In this document: piece after piece, positions 56,616 to 64,000 of the stretch | How positions within the stretch are numbered: the stretch's first letter is position 1 | How the letters are laid out: every line of letters begins with the position of its first letter | NCBI RefSeq assembly: GCF_018205975.1 | Contig: NZ_CP073577.1 | Span: 3,276,458 to 3,340,457, forward strand | Direction of reading: 5' to 3' | Length of the DNA stretch: 64,000 bases | Source: Erythrobacter sp. JK5 | GTDB taxonomy: Bacteria; Pseudomonadota; Alphaproteobacteria; Sphingomonadales; Sphingomonadaceae | The notes under the pieces: generated by a model | The model's input: only the letters and a program-made list of their open reading frames with translations | The model's database searches: none | Told to the model about the DNA's origin: nothing | Position numbers and translations under genes: made by a program

Positions 56616-57845
56616 ATGGCGCTAACTGACGTTGCAATTCGCAAGGCCAAGGCTGGTCCGAAAGCCTACAAAATGAGCGACTCGTCAGGGCTCTTCCTTT
56701 TGGTGGAGCGAACCGGCGGAAAACTGTGGCGAATGAAGTATCGGATCGATGGCCGGGAGAAGAAGCTGGCGATCGGACGCTACCCGGAAATTGGGTTGGC
56801 AGAGGCCCGCAGAAGGCGCGACGCGGCGCGAGAGCAGCTGGCGCACGGCAAGGATCCTTCACGCGAAAAACAGCGTGAGAGGGCGCGCGCGAAGCTTGGT
56901 GCCGAAAATACTTTTGCGTCAATCGCCGCCGAGTTCTGTGAGAAGCGCAAACATGATGGTTCAAGGGCGTGGGCACCGGCAACGGCAAAGCGCTGCGAAT
57001 ATCTGCTGTCGGTCCTGAACAGCTCAATTGGCAATCTGCCGATTGCCGATATCGAGCCTACCGACATCCTGACAGTCGTTCGCCGGATCGAGAGTAAGGG
57101 CAAGCTAGAAAGCGCGAAGCGAACCTTGCAACTGGCAGGTTCGGTGTTCCGTTATGCGGTGGCCACGGCGCGACTCAAGTCCGATCCGACGCGCGACTTG
57201 AGGGGCGCGCTTATGAACCCCACCGTGACGCACTATGGAGCGGTGCTCGATCCAGCAGGGGCTGGTGAGTTGCTCAGGGCTATAGATGGCTACGAAGGCC
57301 AACCTATCACCAAACTGGCAATGCAGCTTGCTCCGCATGTGTTCGTAAGGCCAGGTGAGCTCCGCCATGCGGATTGGAGCGAGATCGACTTCGATGAGGC
57401 TCTGTGGACGATCCCCGCGAGCAAGACGAAGATGCGCAAAGATCATCTTGTCCCGCTCTCACGCCAAGCCCTCGCTATTCTGCAAGAAGCCTACCGATTG
57501 ACCGGTCCCGATGGCTACGTATTTCCGTCAGTTCGAACCCGCAGGCGTCCCATGAGCGACAACACCATCAACGCGGGCCTGCGCCGCCTCGGCTACACCA
57601 CCGACGAAATGACTGCACACGGCTTCCGCGCGATGGCGTCCACCCTGCTAAACGAGAGCGGCAAGTGGAACCCAGACGCAATCGAGCGCGCCCTTGCGCA
57701 CGGCGACAGCGACAAAGTCCGCGCAGCCTACCACCGCGGAGCCCACTGGAAGGAACGCGTAAAGATGATGAAGTGGTGGAGCGACTACCTCGACCAGCTC
57801 CGCGAAGGTGCCGAAGTGGTGCCAATCAAAGCAGCGAAACGCTGA
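56616..57845 (+). CDS. P4-type tyrosine integrase
   Basis: A 409-residue integrase with the N-terminal DUF4102-like arm-binding domain (LTDVAIRKAKAGPKAYKMSD, KLAIGRYPEIGLAEARRRRDAAR), a SAM-like core-binding domain and the catalytic domain: Arg in FVRPGELRHADW, Lys in PASKTKMRKDH, HGFR, the His in ALAHGDSDKVR and Tyr in AAYHRG. All catalytic residues appear present. It should insert and excise the island at the tRNA-Gly gene. Confidence 0.95.
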   Translation: MALTDVAIRKAKAGPKAYKMSDSSGLFLLVERTGGKLWRMKYRIDGREKKLAIGRYPEIGLAEARRRRDAAREQLAHGKDPSREKQRERARAKLGAENTFASIAAEFCEKRKHDGSRAWAPATAKRCEYLLSVLNSSIGNLPIADIEPTDILTVVRRIESKGKLESAKRTLQLAGSVFRYAVATARLKSDPTRDLRGALMNPTVTHYGAVLDPAGAGELLRAIDGYEGQPITKLAMQLAPHVFVRPGELRHADWSEIDFDEALWTIPASKTKMRKDHLVPLSRQALAILQEAYRLTGPDGYVFPSVRTRRRPMSDNTINAGLRRLGYTTDEMTAHGFRAMASTLLNESGKWNPDAIERALAHGDSDKVRAAYHRGAHWKERVKMMKWWSDYLDQLREGAEVVPIKAAKR

Positions 57846-57846
57846 C

Positions 57847-57956
57847 GGTTTGCGCTGAAATTCGCAACTCTTCCGCGACCCGCGAGAACGCGGAGAAATA
57901 TCTCTTAATTACTGCTACTTATCGCAAAGTGAGTTGCCTGCGGTTCAGCGCAAACC
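57847..57956. repeat. 13-bp inverted repeat behind the integrase
   Basis: GGTTTGCGCTGAA (57847-57859) and TTCAGCGCAAACC (57944-57956) are perfectly complementary, 84 bp apart, directly after the integrase stop. The right arm lies inside the longer flanking repeat at 57929-58050. Confidence 0.6.
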
Positions 57957-58050
57957 CGCTCAACTCGTAGGCGAGTTGATTCCGCCCAAAACGATATTGC
58001 ATCATAAAAACATGAGCTTATGTCCCGAAATCGCGGGGTAGGGTGTGCTT
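57929..58050. repeat. Imperfect inverted repeat, left copy (about 122 bp)
   Basis: This copy matches the reverse complement of 62934-63052 along its whole length. It shares GTGAGTTG, AGCGCAAACCCGCTCAACTC, TTGATTCCGCCCAAAAC, and CGCGGGGTA with GGTGTGCT, broken by a few divergent stretches. It contains the hairpin CAACTCG-TAGG-CGAGTTG (57961-57978). In the right copy the arms differ, but six pairs of the stem are kept through a G-U pair, which hints at a structured RNA or protein-binding hairpin. Confidence 0.7.
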
Positions 58051-58272
58051 CTGTTTCCAGGTACGTTGAACCACCCAGAAAAAACGAGAAAAGATGCTGA
58101 TGGGACAAAGGCATTTCGTGCCGATGGATTTTGAGCCAAGCTGGCGTTTGAGGCTGTTTCTGGGCCAGTTGCGGAATGGCGGCTTTTAAGCGGGAAATCG
58201 CGATATCGGACTTCGGTTGCTCCGAACTCCAGTCTGCATTGGAAAGTTTGTCGGCTCTCGTTATTGGGCTTT
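58051..58272. other. Non-coding stretch before the DUF4145 gene
   Basis: No gene is supported here. Short open frames on both strands lack ribosome sites and family sequence. The region presumably holds the promoter of the DUF4145 gene. Confidence 0.4.
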
Positions 58273-59016
58273 ATGGTCGAAACATCAAAAGCAACAGGTT
58301 CCACGAGCAAGGCGCACTGCCCCAAGTGTGATGGCGAGCGCACATGTGAGGTCCACGGCTCGATTTACAAACCTTGGGACTGGGAGGATCGACAACATGG
58401 GCATTCTGTCAATGGTGGTGTGGATCACTCTCTGCTCGAATGCAAAGGGTGCGAAACGGTATTTTACCAAACGTCGCGCTGGAACAGCGAAGACATTGAT
58501 CACTTCTACGATGCGATGGGCCAGGAGCAATATGAACATCCGAGGGAGGTTCAGACCTATCCGAAGCCAGAGGCCAAGACCAAGCCAGTATGGTTCGATG
58601 CCATGCAGAAGGCGGATCACCAGCTCTACAACATACTGACCCAGATGTACTTGGCGCACGATAACCAAGCGCACATCCTCACGGCGATCGGACTAAGGAC
58701 GGCATTGGACCGAGCGACGGAAGTGCTAGGAATTGACCCAGCCAAAACGTTCGATGAGAAGCTGGAAGAGCTGCGCGATGGCGGGTGGATTGGGCAATCC
58801 GAGCGAGATATTCTGGGCGTCGTCACCGATGCCGGCAATGCCGCTGCTCATCGCGGATGGGAGCCCGACAGCCGGGAAGTTTCCGACCTGCTTTCATCCC
58901 TAGAAGTGTTTCTCCACCGCGCTTTCATTGTCGGCCAAAAGGCATTGAGCATCAAAAGCAGCATCCCTGCAAAGCCCAAGCGGCTGCCCCCGCCTGGGAA
59001 AAAGCCCACGCCGTGA
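58273..59016 (+). CDS. DUF4145-type protein with zinc ribbon
   Basis: A 247-residue protein. The N-terminus has two CxxC knuckles, HCPKCDGERT and ECKGCETVFY, suggesting a zinc ribbon. The C-terminal half (TAIGLRTALDRATEVLG, FDEKLEELRDGGWIG, TDAGNAAAHRGWEPD) resembles DUF4145, a helical domain often found near restriction and other defence genes. ATG 58273 is used; a TTG 9 bp upstream is also possible. It lies 309 bp upstream of the ABC-3C operon and may be an independent cargo gene or an accessory. Confidence 0.7.
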   Translation: MVETSKATGSTSKAHCPKCDGERTCEVHGSIYKPWDWEDRQHGHSVNGGVDHSLLECKGCETVFYQTSRWNSEDIDHFYDAMGQEQYEHPREVQTYPKPEAKTKPVWFDAMQKADHQLYNILTQMYLAHDNQAHILTAIGLRTALDRATEVLGIDPAKTFDEKLEELRDGGWIGQSERDILGVVTDAGNAAAHRGWEPDSREVSDLLSSLEVFLHRAFIVGQKALSIKSSIPAKPKRLPPPGKKPTP

Positions 59017-59325
59017 ACGCGAATGGGCCGTTTGCGGAAGGTCTGCTCTCAACAAAAGATGCAGCGGAGCGGTCTTCTGATTCTTCAGCCGACGGTCCAT
59101 TGTGAAAATAGCGAAGGGTGGCCATCCAATCAGCTAATGAGATCCTATTCTGGTTGCGGAGCAGCAATGCAGCAGCTCTTGGGGAGTCCAGTATCGAAGC
59201 GTGCCCGACGTCTAAGCCATCTTCAATTTCACTTGGGATTTTTCTCAATTGTCTAATTTCTCTAAGTAATTGCTTCGATTTGAATATCGACTACTGTTGA
59301 ACCCCAACGACATCCTTTCGGTCCA
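59017..59325. other. Non-coding stretch before the ABC-3C operon
   Basis: I see no supported gene in these 309 bp. The composition is more AT-rich than the surroundings, and the last 100 bp before the effector gene are a likely promoter region, without a clear -35/-10 pair that I could assign. Confidence 0.4.
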
Positions 59326-60333
59326 ATGAGAATCATGAAACCCAACTTCGCAAGAATGATCTACACGCTCGACGACGACGATCTTGAGCGGTTGATCGAT
59401 GATTGGGTTGGTCACAAGACATCCAAGTATCATAGTAGCGAGATCTTTGCCGGCGCGGGAGACATGGGCAGGGACGTCGTCGGTTACCGGACCGTCTCTA
59501 AGCTGGAAGGGCCCTGGGACAACTTTCAATGCAAGCAGTTAAGAAAGACCCTGACGAGGCCAGACATGCTTCGCGAGCTTGCCAAGGTCTTTTACTACAG
59601 TAGCCAAGGGCACTTCAGCCTTCCAGCAAGATACACATTTGTCGCCCCCACAGGCATAAACCGTCGAGCGACGGACCTGCTTACGCACCCCATGAAACTT
59701 GCTGCAGCCCTTAAGGAAGATTGGAATGCCGTCTGCGCCAGTCACATTTCTCACGGCGTAGTCATCAATTTGGCCCCTGCATTGGAGGCGATGATAGATG
59801 GCTTCGATTTCAACAACGTTGACAGTTTGGACGCCACAAGGTTGGCGAACGATCCGTCCATGAAGCCGGTCCTGGTGGATTGGTTTGGCGCGGATCCAGG
59901 CGCTCCGCCACCGGGCTCGACTCCTAAGGAAATTCAACCTGAGGAAACGAAATACCTGGAGCAACTGATTGCAGCATATGGCCAGCGGCGCGGCACTCCT
60001 TACGCAGATGCAACGGCAGCACTGGATTGCAGCGAGTATGGCGGGCGCTTAAAGGATCAGCGCACACGATTTTTCGAAGCCGCGCGATTCAAGCGATACT
60101 ATCGGGACAACACACCTGGAGAGGTCCTTCAGTCCTTTGAGGACGACGTCTATCACTCAGTGATTGAAACCTATCATGCCAATCACGCAGATGTATTGGC
60201 CAAGGTAGATGCGGTGATGGAGCGTGCCGCTGCAATCTCAGTTACCGGCGTGCTGAACAAGTATGCTCGCGTGCCGGTTCGGCAGGGGACTTGCCACCAT
60301 TTCGCAAATGACGGGGTGTTGGAATGGAAGTGA
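59326..60333 (+). CDS. ABC-3C system effector with PD-(D/E)xK nuclease-like N-terminus
   Basis: A 335-residue protein. Residues about 20-75 carry LERLIDDWVGHK, then GAGDMGRDVVGY with the candidate active-site Asp50, and NFQCKQL with the QxK pair at 68-70, the Mrr-like restriction-endonuclease pattern. The C-terminal 220 residues are helical and end in CHHFANDG; they resemble the C-terminal domains attached to effectors of ABC-three-component systems. The next two genes are the predicted middle component and ABC ATPase, overlapping by 10 and 4 bp. DNA cleavage on sensing an invader is inferred. Confidence 0.75.
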   Translation: MRIMKPNFARMIYTLDDDDLERLIDDWVGHKTSKYHSSEIFAGAGDMGRDVVGYRTVSKLEGPWDNFQCKQLRKTLTRPDMLRELAKVFYYSSQGHFSLPARYTFVAPTGINRRATDLLTHPMKLAAALKEDWNAVCASHISHGVVINLAPALEAMIDGFDFNNVDSLDATRLANDPSMKPVLVDWFGADPGAPPPGSTPKEIQPEETKYLEQLIAAYGQRRGTPYADATAALDCSEYGGRLKDQRTRFFEAARFKRYYRDNTPGEVLQSFEDDVYHSVIETYHANHADVLAKVDAVMERAAAISVTGVLNKYARVPVRQGTCHHFANDGVLEWK

Positions 60334-60821
60334 CCAAGTCAGATCGGCACAGCCCCTTTAACTCCACCGTAGAGACCGGCTTACGCGCCCTGATCGTGCT
60401 GGAGGCAATGCACCCTCGAAGGTGCAGTTTGGATGAGTTGACGTGGTTCGACTACTTAGTGGTTCACACCAGTGATATGGAGGGTCCAGAAAGCCTCCAT
60501 CCTGATTTCGAAGCAAGTGTCGGAGAAATGCTTATTCGTCGGCGCTTAGTTGAAGAGAGCATTGCACTTTTGAGGAAGCTACATCTCGTTGTCGCGGACT
60601 ATCATGATGGCTTAAACTATCTGCCTGGCGATGAAGCGCCTGCAATCATCGACCTACTGACTTCGACATACAATCAGAAGTTGAAGGCGAGGGCGAATTG
60701 GGTGGCGCAGACCTTTCAGAATTTCGACTCCGCCGAAGTGGAGGAAATTTTTGCTGACCGCATCGGGAGATGGACGGCGGAATTCCATGCGGATGAACAG
60801 GCTACGAGTGCACAGCCGTGA
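60324..60821 (+). CDS. ABC-3C middle component
   Basis: A 165-residue protein with PFNSTVETGLRALIVLEAM at the N-terminus, LTWFDYLVVHTSD, GPESLHPDFEA and a winged-helix-like RRRLVEESIALLRKLHLV segment, resembling the MC2-type middle component of ABC-three-component systems. It overlaps the effector gene by 10 bp and the ATPase by 4 bp (GTGA). In the proposed model it links the effector to the ATPase. Confidence 0.75.
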   Translation: MEVTKSDRHSPFNSTVETGLRALIVLEAMHPRRCSLDELTWFDYLVVHTSDMEGPESLHPDFEASVGEMLIRRRLVEESIALLRKLHLVVADYHDGLNYLPGDEAPAIIDLLTSTYNQKLKARANWVAQTFQNFDSAEVEEIFADRIGRWTAEFHADEQATSAQP

Positions 60822-62697
60822 CCGATCAGCGGATAATCTTACGATTTATCGGGCTAACAGGGCCATCGCTTGAGCCAGCCCGCGTGGAGTTTGGTGACGG
60901 CGTAAACGTCATCTTTGGCGCATCAAACACTGGCAAGTCCTTCACCGCAAAGTTGTTGAACTTCATGTTCGGGGGCAAAGCCCATTGCCCGAAATCGAGG
61001 AACGGCGAGGATATGACTCGGTCTTGTTGGGCCTGACGTTGCCTGAGCGTGGCGATTGCACACTATACCGTGCTGCCGCAGGTGGGGCCTTTCAGCTTTT
61101 TGACGGCCTTCACCTCGAAAAACCCGCCGACGGTTCAGGAGTGAGAATTGAGCCGAAGTATGATGCCCGTAATTCGTCGAACATTTCGACTCTGCTACTG
61201 GAGGAGATTGGTTTGGACGGGAAGAAGGTCGTTAGGAATGAGGATGGGGCTCACCTAAGTTTCACTATGCGAGTTCTCGCGCCTTATCTCTTCGCGGACG
61301 AAGAGGCGATCATTGCCGAGTTAAGTCCATTCCTCACAGGCAATAGAGACACAGCGACCGCAGAAAAGAACGGGTTGCGGTTGATGCTTACTGGCCAGGA
61401 CGATAGCGCCGTTGTCCCAGTGCAACCGCAGAAGGTTCGGAAGGCACAGCAAGAAGGCAAGTATGATCTGGTCGAAGAGATGATCGCCGAGATCGATGAA
61501 AGCCTCGGTGAGAATGCACCTGATAGAGAAGGCTTGAATGATCAGCTTGGCAAGCTCGAGAGCCGACTAAACGAATTTCAAACCGAAATCCTCCAGCGTC
61601 AAGAACAGCTCGACAAGATGACGGGCGCGAGACGAGAAATCAGGGATGCAATTTTACAGTCGCGTGATCGAGCCAAAGAAGTCGGTCTGACCATTGAGAG
61701 ATTTCTGCAGCTGGATCGCGTCTACCTGTCCGACTTGGAGCGATTGGAAGCTGTTGATGAGGGGGGGAGCATCTTGCTCGCGAGAGTTGGCCGTCCTTGC
61801 CCGCTCTGTGGTTCTGAGATCGACGCAAACTCACATTCCCATGGTCAGGATGAAATAGAGCTGGCCAGAACAGCGGCTCTTGCCGAACAGAAGAAGATTC
61901 GGAACGAACGTCAACAACTCTTAGAGACTATAGCCGAGTTGAAGGAAGAGCAGTCGCTCCACGACCAAGAAATCGATCATCTGAGCCAGAAACTTCTCGA
62001 ACTTCAGCAGATAATCGATGCTGAACTCCCTAAAGAAGCTATGTTTCGAGAACAGTATGAAGACCTCACCTCAGTTAGAGATGACGTTGTCGAGAAGCTG
62101 CGATTGTATAGGCAAAGGGATAGGCTGGCCGTAAGGCTGTCCGAATTCTCCGAGAAGGTTCCGCGCGGTCGTGGTGATGATAAGTTGAAAACCGGCATCG
62201 ATGGCCCGACTGGGCACAAGTTTGCGCAGAAGGTTCAAGAGGTTTTGGAGGCATGGAATTTCCCGAATGCTCCGATTGTTTCCTTCGATCCTGAACATCA
62301 GGATATCCAAATTAATGGGAAGGCTCGTTCGGCTAACGGCAAAGGTGTCAGAGCCATCTTACACACTGCATCGAAGCTCGCCCTGCTCCTCTTCTGCCAA
62401 GAAAAAGGTTTGCCTCATCCAGGGCTCCTTGTGCTCGATACCCCGCTGCTGACTTACCGCGAGCCAATGCACAATCCGAAGTATGGTGAACTTGATGATG
62501 ATGAGAAGATGCTCAAGTCAACGACACTGCAAGAGAGCTTCTACAGGCATCTCATTTCGCTGAAGGGTAAAGCCCAGTTATCATCTTGGAGAACACAGAT
62601 CCGCCAGAGGCTGAAGCCTCAATATGAATCGTATTGTATTTACAGGGAAGAAGGCGAGGGCGTTTCGGCTTCTTTCCTACAAAATCTAGCAAATTGA
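60818..62697 (+). pseudogene. DUF3732-type ABC ATPase of the ABC-3C system, one-base deletion
   Basis: Two frames make one Rad50/SMC-like ATPase of about 626 residues. The first fragment has Walker A GASNTGKS at residues 34-41. After the break, LPEIEERRGYDSVLLGL continues the fold, followed by long coiled-coil helices around a CPLCG zinc-hook-like turn, the signature region SANGKGVRAIL and Walker B LLVLDTPL. The frame is lost near 60981 in GCCCAT; one extra C restores GGKAPLPEIEE. As read, the first frame stops at 61036. This is either a real inactivating mutation or a homopolymer sequencing error. Confidence 0.8.
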
Positions 62698-63283
62698 ATT
62701 GAAGCTCTTTTAGGCCGCTGATCAGTTCTCGCCGACTTCCTCGCGACAAACCGACTTCACCGAACGGCAGCTTCCAGGTAATTATCGCACACGCTCGAAT
62801 GGCCAATTGTGGGGCGCAAAGCCGCCAATGCAGCGCTCAATCGCCGCGGCTCTGACAGCACATGTGTTTTCCGGAATGGTTGAACCGAGGAACCGCAAAT
62901 AGCTGGCAAATCGCCGCAAATTGAAATCTGGCGAGCACACCGTACCCCGCGAATTCGGGCCTAAGCTGATGATATTTCTTGAAATAGTGTTTTGGGCGGA
63001 ATCAACCCTTCTACGAGTTGAGCGGGTTTGCGCTGAGCTGAAGACAACTCACAGTTCCATAAACACATGAAACCGAATGATAATTTTTGGCTAACGCGCG
63101 AGTTGTTGCGATCCGCCGAATTGTATTCCAATTGTCTCTTAAAACCGCCCCCACTCAAACACGAGTTGCCAATCTTATCGGTGACAACGATAGCTAGCAG
63201 GCTAATTGCGAAGCGCTGCAATGGCGGAATTGTCTCTCTCAATCCCGGGTTTTTCCACAGAAGCGCGGCAGGTGGGGCCAGAT
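62698..63283. other. Non-coding right part of the island
   Basis: No gene is supported between the ATPase gene and the right repeat. It contains the right copy of the inverted repeat (62934-63052) and otherwise AT-rich sequence with scattered stops on both strands. Confidence 0.5.
62934..63052. repeat. Imperfect inverted repeat, right copy (about 119 bp)
   Basis: It is the reverse-complement partner of 57929-58050, with shared blocks TACCCCGCGA, GTTTTGGGCGGAATCAA, GAGTTGAGCGGGTTTGCGCT and CAACTCAC. Together the copies bracket the DUF4145 and ABC-3C genes. Confidence 0.7.
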
Positions 63284-63297
63284 TGGGGGCCTTTTAT
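63284..63297. repeat. 14-bp direct repeat, right copy
   Basis: TGGGGGCCTTTTAT is identical to 56584-56597 and in the same orientation, 6.7 kb apart. It lies close to the expected right end of the island. Confidence 0.5.
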
Positions 63298-63349
63298 TTC
63301 TCCGGCTATGAAAAATAAAATTAGTTCAATTGCTTACTTGCCTATTGGC

Positions 63350-63360
63350 TTCCCTTCACC
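63350..63360 (+). other. Possible attR remnant of the tRNA-Gly 3' end
   Basis: TTCCCTTCACC is identical to positions 56397-56407 of tRNA-Gly (T loop/T stem into acceptor). An 11-bp match can occur by chance in 64 kb, but its position immediately before the next gene fits an integration end. Confidence 0.4.
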
Positions 63361-63366
63361 GTTGAG

Positions 63367-63477
63367 TTACGCAACCAGATCCGGGCTCGCCGGATGATGG
63401 GCTGCATAGAGGACCGCCGAAACGATCACGGCGAAGACGGCGGCGAACAGGTTGGCGCGGGTTTCAGTGGCGAACAT
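63367..63477 (-). CDS. Small single-pass membrane protein (36 residues)
   Basis: The frame begins MFATETRANLFAAVFAV with AAGGAG 8 nt upstream, has one hydrophobic segment (about residues 10-26) and ends SPDLVA. The strong ribosome site supports it as a real gene. I recall similar short proteins in sphingomonads, but cannot name a function. Confidence 0.65.
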   Translation of the reverse strand: MFATETRANLFAAVFAVIVSAVLYAAHHPASPDLVA

Positions 63478-63771
63478 AGTCTGGGCTCCTTCAAGTATTC
63501 CGCTGGCTTGCGGGACCATCCCGCTCCATGCCCGTGACTTTGCAGAGGCCGTGCCGAAACGCATAAAGTTCTGTAGATAATCAGTTATCCTATTCTGTTC
63601 AGTCGGGTAGACGGGAGGCATCTCCGGAACTTGGGAAATTTCCCAAGCCTTGGGATGTATGCGAACCTGGGCAAGTGCCGCGCAGTGTCGTCCGACACAT
63701 TTGTCGATCCGCACATGCAGGCACTATGCTCCCGCGCGACGAAGATATCCGATCAAGGGGGACCAAATGGA

Positions 63772-64000
63772 ATGGCAGTCAATGCAGCGCTGTGGTTCGC
63801 AGCCATCTCGTCGGCATCATGTCGGGGGTGTATTTCACCTTCTCGGTCTTCGTGATGCGCTCGCTCGATGTGATCGAACGACCGATAGGCATGGTGGCGA
63901 TGCAATCGATCAACCGGGTGATCGTCCAGTCGCTGTTCCTGCCGATCTTCTCGCCAGCTCGGTGGTCTGTCTCGGGCTGGTTGTGGTGGGCGTCCTCGAC
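63772..64000 (+). pseudogene. DUF1772-like membrane protein, broken and cut by window edge
   Basis: Three frames joined give a DUF1772/anthrone-oxygenase-like start: NAALWFAAISSA, then MSGVYFTFSVFVMRSLD through MVAMQSINRVIVQSLFLPIF, then ASSVVCLGLVVVGVLD. Each junction (near 63816 and 63951) is repaired by adding one base. AAGGGGG precedes the ATG at 63772. If the first segment is not part of the gene, the start could be the ATG at 63819. The function of the family is uncertain. Confidence 0.6.

Larger units (their letters stand above)
56415..63360. mobile_element. Integrative genomic island at tRNA-Gly with an ABC-3C defence operon
   Basis: The segment begins at the 3' end of tRNA-Gly, carries a P4-type integrase reading inward, and is less GC-rich than the flanking genes from about 57.9 kb onward. 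Cargo is a DUF4145 protein and a three-gene ABC-3C-type operon. An 11-bp copy of the tRNA T-arm/acceptor sequence (TTCCCTTCACC) at 63350-63360 and a 14-bp direct repeat (56584-56597 and 63284-63297) mark a likely right end. The exact recombination core is not proven. Confidence 0.75.

Noticed and set aside
59017..59325. Small gene between DUF4145 and the ABC-3C effector
   Set aside because: Short frames on both strands lack ribosome sites and overlap the neighbouring genes in antisense.

Overview
The window is high-GC DNA from an alphaproteobacterium, most likely a sphingomonad of the Erythrobacteraceae type. This is inferred from the TonB-dependent receptor/halogenase/LacI sugar-uptake arrangement, a BciA-like 8-vinyl reductase (a bacteriochlorophyll gene), split methionine synthase and split glycine decarboxylase P-protein, and sphingomonad-style intergenic palindromes. 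No database search was possible; all names rest on motifs and family resemblance.

Layout. (1) 1-3448: part of a lasso-peptide-type maturation locus (asparagine-synthetase-like cyclase running off the left edge, PqqD-like recognition element, HPr-kinase-like kinase, and a B2 transglutaminase-like protease facing the other way). No precursor gene is visible. (2) 3534-8325: a TonB-dependent receptor and a secreted amidohydrolase. (3) 8401-22096: a beta-glucan (probably laminarin) utilisation locus: carbohydrate-binding-like secreted protein, flavin-dependent halogenase, TonB-dependent receptor, GH16, LacI regulator, MFS carrier, GH3 lipoprotein and sodium/sugar symporter. Three LacI-type palindromes lie in its control regions. 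(4) 22103-31132: gdhA, a bciA homologue that seems to start at ATT, a second sodium/solute symporter, and an opposing operon of GH42, Gfo/Idh/MocA oxidoreductase, aldo/keto reductase and a frameshifted TauD-type dioxygenase. (5) 31236-36986: methionine block, an ArsR-methyltransferase regulator under an AT-rich palindrome followed by metF and a two-gene metH. (6) 36998-39164: TauE/SafE permease and a serine hydrolase. (7) 39289-44053: tandem glycine riboswitch and gcvT-gcvH-gcvPA-gcvPB. (8) 44060-47019: flippase, nucleotidyltransferase and an Nmad3-like protein. (9) 47006-56183: valine catabolism (mmsB, enoyl-CoA hydratase, HIBYL-CoA hydrolase, acyl-CoA dehydrogenase, mmsA) interrupted by a polysaccharide deacetylase, a RidA protein and three poorly characterised genes.

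(10) 56341-63360: a genomic island next to tRNA-Gly(CCC). It carries a P4-type integrase, a DUF4145 protein and a three-gene operon that reads as an ABC-three-component (ABC-3C) anti-mobile-element system: a PD-(D/E)xK nuclease-type effector, a middle component and a DUF3732 ABC ATPase. The ATPase has a one-base deletion in this sequence. Its cargo is bracketed by an imperfect inverted repeat of about 120 bp. This island is the most interesting part of the window. The right edge (63367-64000) holds a 36-residue membrane protein gene and a DUF1772-like gene with two apparent one-base deletions.

Apparent one-base deletions recur in otherwise well-conserved genes (TauD, DUF3732, DUF1772 twice), so either several genes are decaying or the assembly carries indel errors.
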